NCBI GenBank assembly: GCA_041987545.1
Contig: JBHIWH010000004.1
Coordinates: forward strand, 62,001 to 126,000
DNA from: JAJRXR01 sp041987545
GTDB lineage: Bacteria > Planctomycetota > Phycisphaerae > Phycisphaerales > UBA1924
Direction: 5' to 3'
DNA length: 64,000 nt
In this document: piece after piece, positions 61,799-64,000 of the stretch
Layout of the letters: every line of letters begins with the position of its first letter
Numbering within the stretch: position 1 is the first letter of the stretch
The notes under the pieces: generated by a model
Databases searched by the model: none
The model's input: the letters and a program-made list of their open reading frames with translations, nothing else
What the model was told of the DNA's origin: nothing
Program-made: the position numbers and the translations under genes

Positions 61799-62488
61799 AT
61801 GCCCCCCAGACCACAAGCCCCCTCCCGCGCCCGGCCCCTGGCGTCCCTCCTGAGGGGGCCCCTCCCCGCGATCGCCGCCGCCGCGGCCCTCCTCGCACTC
61901 CCCGCCTGCTCCTCCTTCGGCATCCGCGTCCCCTCGGGACGCGCCGAGATCGTCGGCGTCGAGACCGGCGGCCGCCTCAACCCCCGCTTCCCCACCCGCG
62001 CCTACGCCCCCATCGACGACGACACCGCCGACATCTACCTCACCGACCTGACCGCCGACGACCTGACCGCCCTCTTCGACGACCCCGCCGCATCCGGCGT
62101 CTCGGGCCAGATCATCCACATGCACATGTTCGTCCGCCCCAAGCCGGGGCGCACCCCCATCCAGAGCACGGCGATCAGCGCCACCGTCCGCTACATCGTC
62201 ATCGCCGAGGGCCGCGTCGGCATCTACTCCGGCGCCGGCTTCCTCTTCCCCTCGGGCAAGCCCGGCGCCAGCGTCCTCGGCGGCTCCATCTCCCGCGCCG
62301 ACCTCCGCCTCCAGCGCGCCACCCCAGGCTTCATCGACCGCCTCGGCCCCGCCCAGCTCAGCGCCTCCTTCAACGCCATCCTCGACGAGCCCCTCGCCGA
62401 CGAGCTCGGCCGCCGCGTCGAGGTCATGGCCCAGGCCGCGCAGCCGGTCGAGGAGACCGAGGCGGCGCGGGCAGAGTCGGCGCCCTAG
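61799..62488 (+). CDS. Predicted lipoprotein
   Basis: 229 residues. A basic start and hydrophobic helix lead to the lipobox L-P-A-C at about residue 37 (LLALPACSS). The mature part has a beta-rich region (PTRAYAPIDDDTADIYLTDL, HMHMFVRPKPGRTPIQSTAI) and GAGFLFPSGKPGASVLGGS, common in planctomycete lipoproteins without known role. The stop TAG shares bases with the stop of the convergent gene (CTAG). Confidence 0.82.
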   Translation: MPPRPQAPSRARPLASLLRGPLPAIAAAAALLALPACSSFGIRVPSGRAEIVGVETGGRLNPRFPTRAYAPIDDDTADIYLTDLTADDLTALFDDPAASGVSGQIIHMHMFVRPKPGRTPIQSTAISATVRYIVIAEGRVGIYSGAGFLFPSGKPGASVLGGSISRADLRLQRATPGFIDRLGPAQLSASFNAILDEPLADELGRRVEVMAQAAQPVEETEAARAESAP

Positions 62489-63078
62489 GTCGCCGTCGAG
62501 TCGTGGACCGTTGTTGCCCGAAGCCGCATGCGCGAGGCGATCACCGACCCCGCAGCAAGAGCCGCGGGGGAGTAGACGAGCACGATCGAGACGACCATAT
62601 CTGCCGCCAGCATGCCCGATCGCTCCATCGTCACGCTCATGGCCCTCTCCCCGAACTCGGCCTCGTAGCCCCGATAGAACCAGGAATGGGCGACGGACAC
62701 CGCGATCGCGAAGCCGACCGCCAGCGTCGCGACCCCCACCGCGGCGACGAACACCCGCATCGCCACCCTGCTGTACCGCGAGCCGCCCCGTCGGGCGATG
62801 AACATCGAGCCCGAGGCGACCACCACAGCGGCCGCGCAGACTCCCATCGCGGCGAACAGAACATCCGCCAGGCGTGCGGCGCCCTCGATCGCCGCGAAGT
62901 ACGCCTCCTCCCCGAGGTCCTCGTGGAGCAACCGAAAGTACGTGTTGCTGGCGAGGTACACGAGCAGCCCGTATCCCGCGCCGCAGACCGCCCCGACGAT
63001 CGAGAATCCGAACAAGACGTTGCACAGGCAACCAAAGTCTTGCCACCGGTCTTGGCTGAGTCTCCGCGCGTCTGTCAT
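62485..63078 (-). CDS. Hypothetical four-helix membrane protein
   Basis: 197 residues, not recognised. Four hydrophobic helices (around residues 19-44, 65-95, 104-130 and 158-183) separated by short loops, the first preceded by a Cys pair (FGCLCNVL). Its ATG overlaps the stop of the upstream amidohydrolase (ATGA), so the two are translationally coupled and may share a task. Its 3' end overlaps the convergent lipoprotein stop. Confidence 0.65.
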   Translation of the reverse strand: MTDARRLSQDRWQDFGCLCNVLFGFSIVGAVCGAGYGLLVYLASNTYFRLLHEDLGEEAYFAAIEGAARLADVLFAAMGVCAAAVVVASGSMFIARRGGSRYSRVAMRVFVAAVGVATLAVGFAIAVSVAHSWFYRGYEAEFGERAMSVTMERSGMLAADMVVSIVLVYSPAALAAGSVIASRMRLRATTVHDSTAT

Positions 63079-64000
63079 CCGGGCTTCGACCTCGACGCTG
63101 CTGGTGCAAACTCCCCCCGCCCGTACCACGCGTCCAGCGTCCCCTCGCACGCCCCGCGGTACAGCGTCTCCAGCATCCCCCGCCCCAGCCCCTTGCCCAC
63201 CAGCCGCGGCCCGCTCATCGCATCAAACTCCCCGGGCGAGACCATCGCCAGGTCCGGGTCCGCGATCGGGCTCTGCCCCTCGTAGGCCGTCTCCCACAGG
63301 ACGCGCAGCGCCCAGTACCGGCTCGCGTACAGCTCGAACGCCTCGTCCTCGCCCGAGGCCAGCAGCGCCCCGAACCGCTCGTTGTCCGGGTCCGACCGCT
63401 CCAGGTGCTCGTCGCTCGTCACGACGTCGCTGCCGAACAGCACGCGCCCGCTGAACCGCTCCAGGAACTGCACCAGCTCCTCCCGCGGCTGCCTGCTCAG
63501 CTCACGCACCATCCACTTGGTCGCGCTCGTGTCCAAGACCAGCCTCGGATGCCGCTCGAGCAGCCCCGTCAGGAACTCCAGGTCCTCGGGCCACCCCCCC
63601 ATGTGCGCCCCGAGGCACGGCACGTCGAACGCCGAGAGCAGCCGCTCCAGCGACTCGTACTGCTCCGCCTTCGTCCCGTACCGCGTGGCATCGGTGTACT
63701 TGGCGGCGAACCAGGTATCCGGGTCCGCCACGTGCACCATCAGCATCATGCCCCGCGACACCGCCTCCTCGGCGACCTTGAGGCGCCACGGCGCGTCGAA
63801 CCGGAAGACCTCGTCCGCCCTCAGCCCCGCGTCCTCCGCGAAGTCGACGAACCGGGGCGCCCCCCAGAACTTGATCATCCGAGCCCCGAACCGCTCGTCC
63901 CACTCGGCGACGCGCTCCAGGAACCCCGCCGTGAACGCGTGCCTCCGGTCCGGGCTCATGTACTCGGGGATCGCGACGAACCGGACGCGGTCGCCCAGGA
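63075..64000 (-). CDS. Amidohydrolase family protein (5' end beyond the window)
   Basis: The frame remains open to the window edge and the residues before the first internal ATG (VRFVAIPEY) read as normal coding, so the start lies outside. Amidohydrolase_2-type TIM barrel features are MMLMVHVADPDTW, LGAHMGGWPEDLEFL, LVLDTSATKWMV and RVLFGSDVVTSDEH with the metal-ligand-like His and Asp. Some relatives are decarboxylases; the substrate is unknown. It is translationally coupled to the following membrane protein. Confidence 0.85.
   Translation of the reverse strand, partial: LGDRVRFVAIPEYMSPDRRHAFTAGFLERVAEWDERFGARMIKFWGAPRFVDFAEDAGLRADEVFRFDAPWRLKVAEEAVSRGMMLMVHVADPDTWFAAKYTDATRYGTKAEQYESLERLLSAFDVPCLGAHMGGWPEDLEFLTGLLERHPRLVLDTSATKWMVRELSRQPREELVQFLERFSGRVLFGSDVVTSDEHLERSDPDNERFGALLASGEDEAFELYASRYWALRVLWETAYEGQSPIADPDLAMVSPGEFDAMSGPRLVGKGLGRGMLETLYRGACEGTLDAWYGRGEFAPAASRSKPG

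Overview
The window is high-GC (about 70% by eye), gene-dense bacterial DNA. Several traits point to a planctomycete, most likely Phycisphaerae/Phycisphaerales: five secreted proteins ending in the same duplicated L/W-D-F-S/N-D-V-x-x-F-L dockerin-like module, PEP-CTERM-type tails (V-P-A-P... then an arginine run), several prepilin-like proteins with an F-T-L-V-E-L methylation motif, FG-GAP and type-3 thrombospondin repeats, and an orphan atpD. The species assignment is inference.

Layout. 1-4.6 kb: end of one gene, a dockerin-tailed secreted protein, DUF1569 and HTH-like hypotheticals, a PEP-CTERM protein and a GNAT enzyme. 4.6-12.6 kb: single-gene atpD with its own terminator, a membrane Fe-S protein fused to TPRs, a pseudo-hydrolase/serine-hydrolase paralog pair, and another dockerin protein. 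12.7-19 kb: sucC without sucD, followed by a conspicuously AT-richer PIN-domain gene, then an alcohol dehydrogenase, a tiny YqaE/Pmp3 membrane protein, a GGDEF-EAL protein and a 25-residue Lys/Pro peptide gene. 19-32 kb: DDAH-like hydrolase, PilZ-like protein, truncated globin, NTF2-like proteins, tandem pseudopilins, recQ, MFS transporter, methyltransferase and lepA. 32-40 kb: HUH transposase-like protein, dockerin and FG-GAP surface proteins, HesB-like and VOC proteins, lipoprotein. 40-45 kb: FKBP, dps, a second recQ, ppk2 and glycosylasparaginase.

45-49 kb holds the most interesting system. A well-formed promoter sits exactly at the 5' edge of a recognisable cobalamin riboswitch. The riboswitch precedes four tightly spaced genes, two of whose junctions are GTGA overlaps: a PEP-CTERM surface protein, a PQQ-type beta-propeller protein, a pseudopilin-like protein and a Bfd-type [2Fe-2S] protein. 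None is a classical B12 gene, so this may be an undescribed surface B12-acquisition or B12-response operon; the analogy to Bacteroides BtuG-type propellers is inference.

49-60 kb is the housekeeping block rplK-rplA-rplJ-rplL-rpoB-rpoC, all on the minus strand, with a terminator between rplL and rpoB and another after rpoC. 60-64 kb holds an aromatic-rich TPR protein, a lipoprotein, a membrane protein and a truncated amidohydrolase.

A recurring signal is a TAxxxT hexamer ending exactly 6 nt before the start codon of several plus-strand genes that lack a Shine-Dalgarno sequence. This suggests that leaderless transcription is common in this genome. Large ORFs antisense to rpoB, rpoC, atpD and recQ are codon-bias artefacts and are not annotated.
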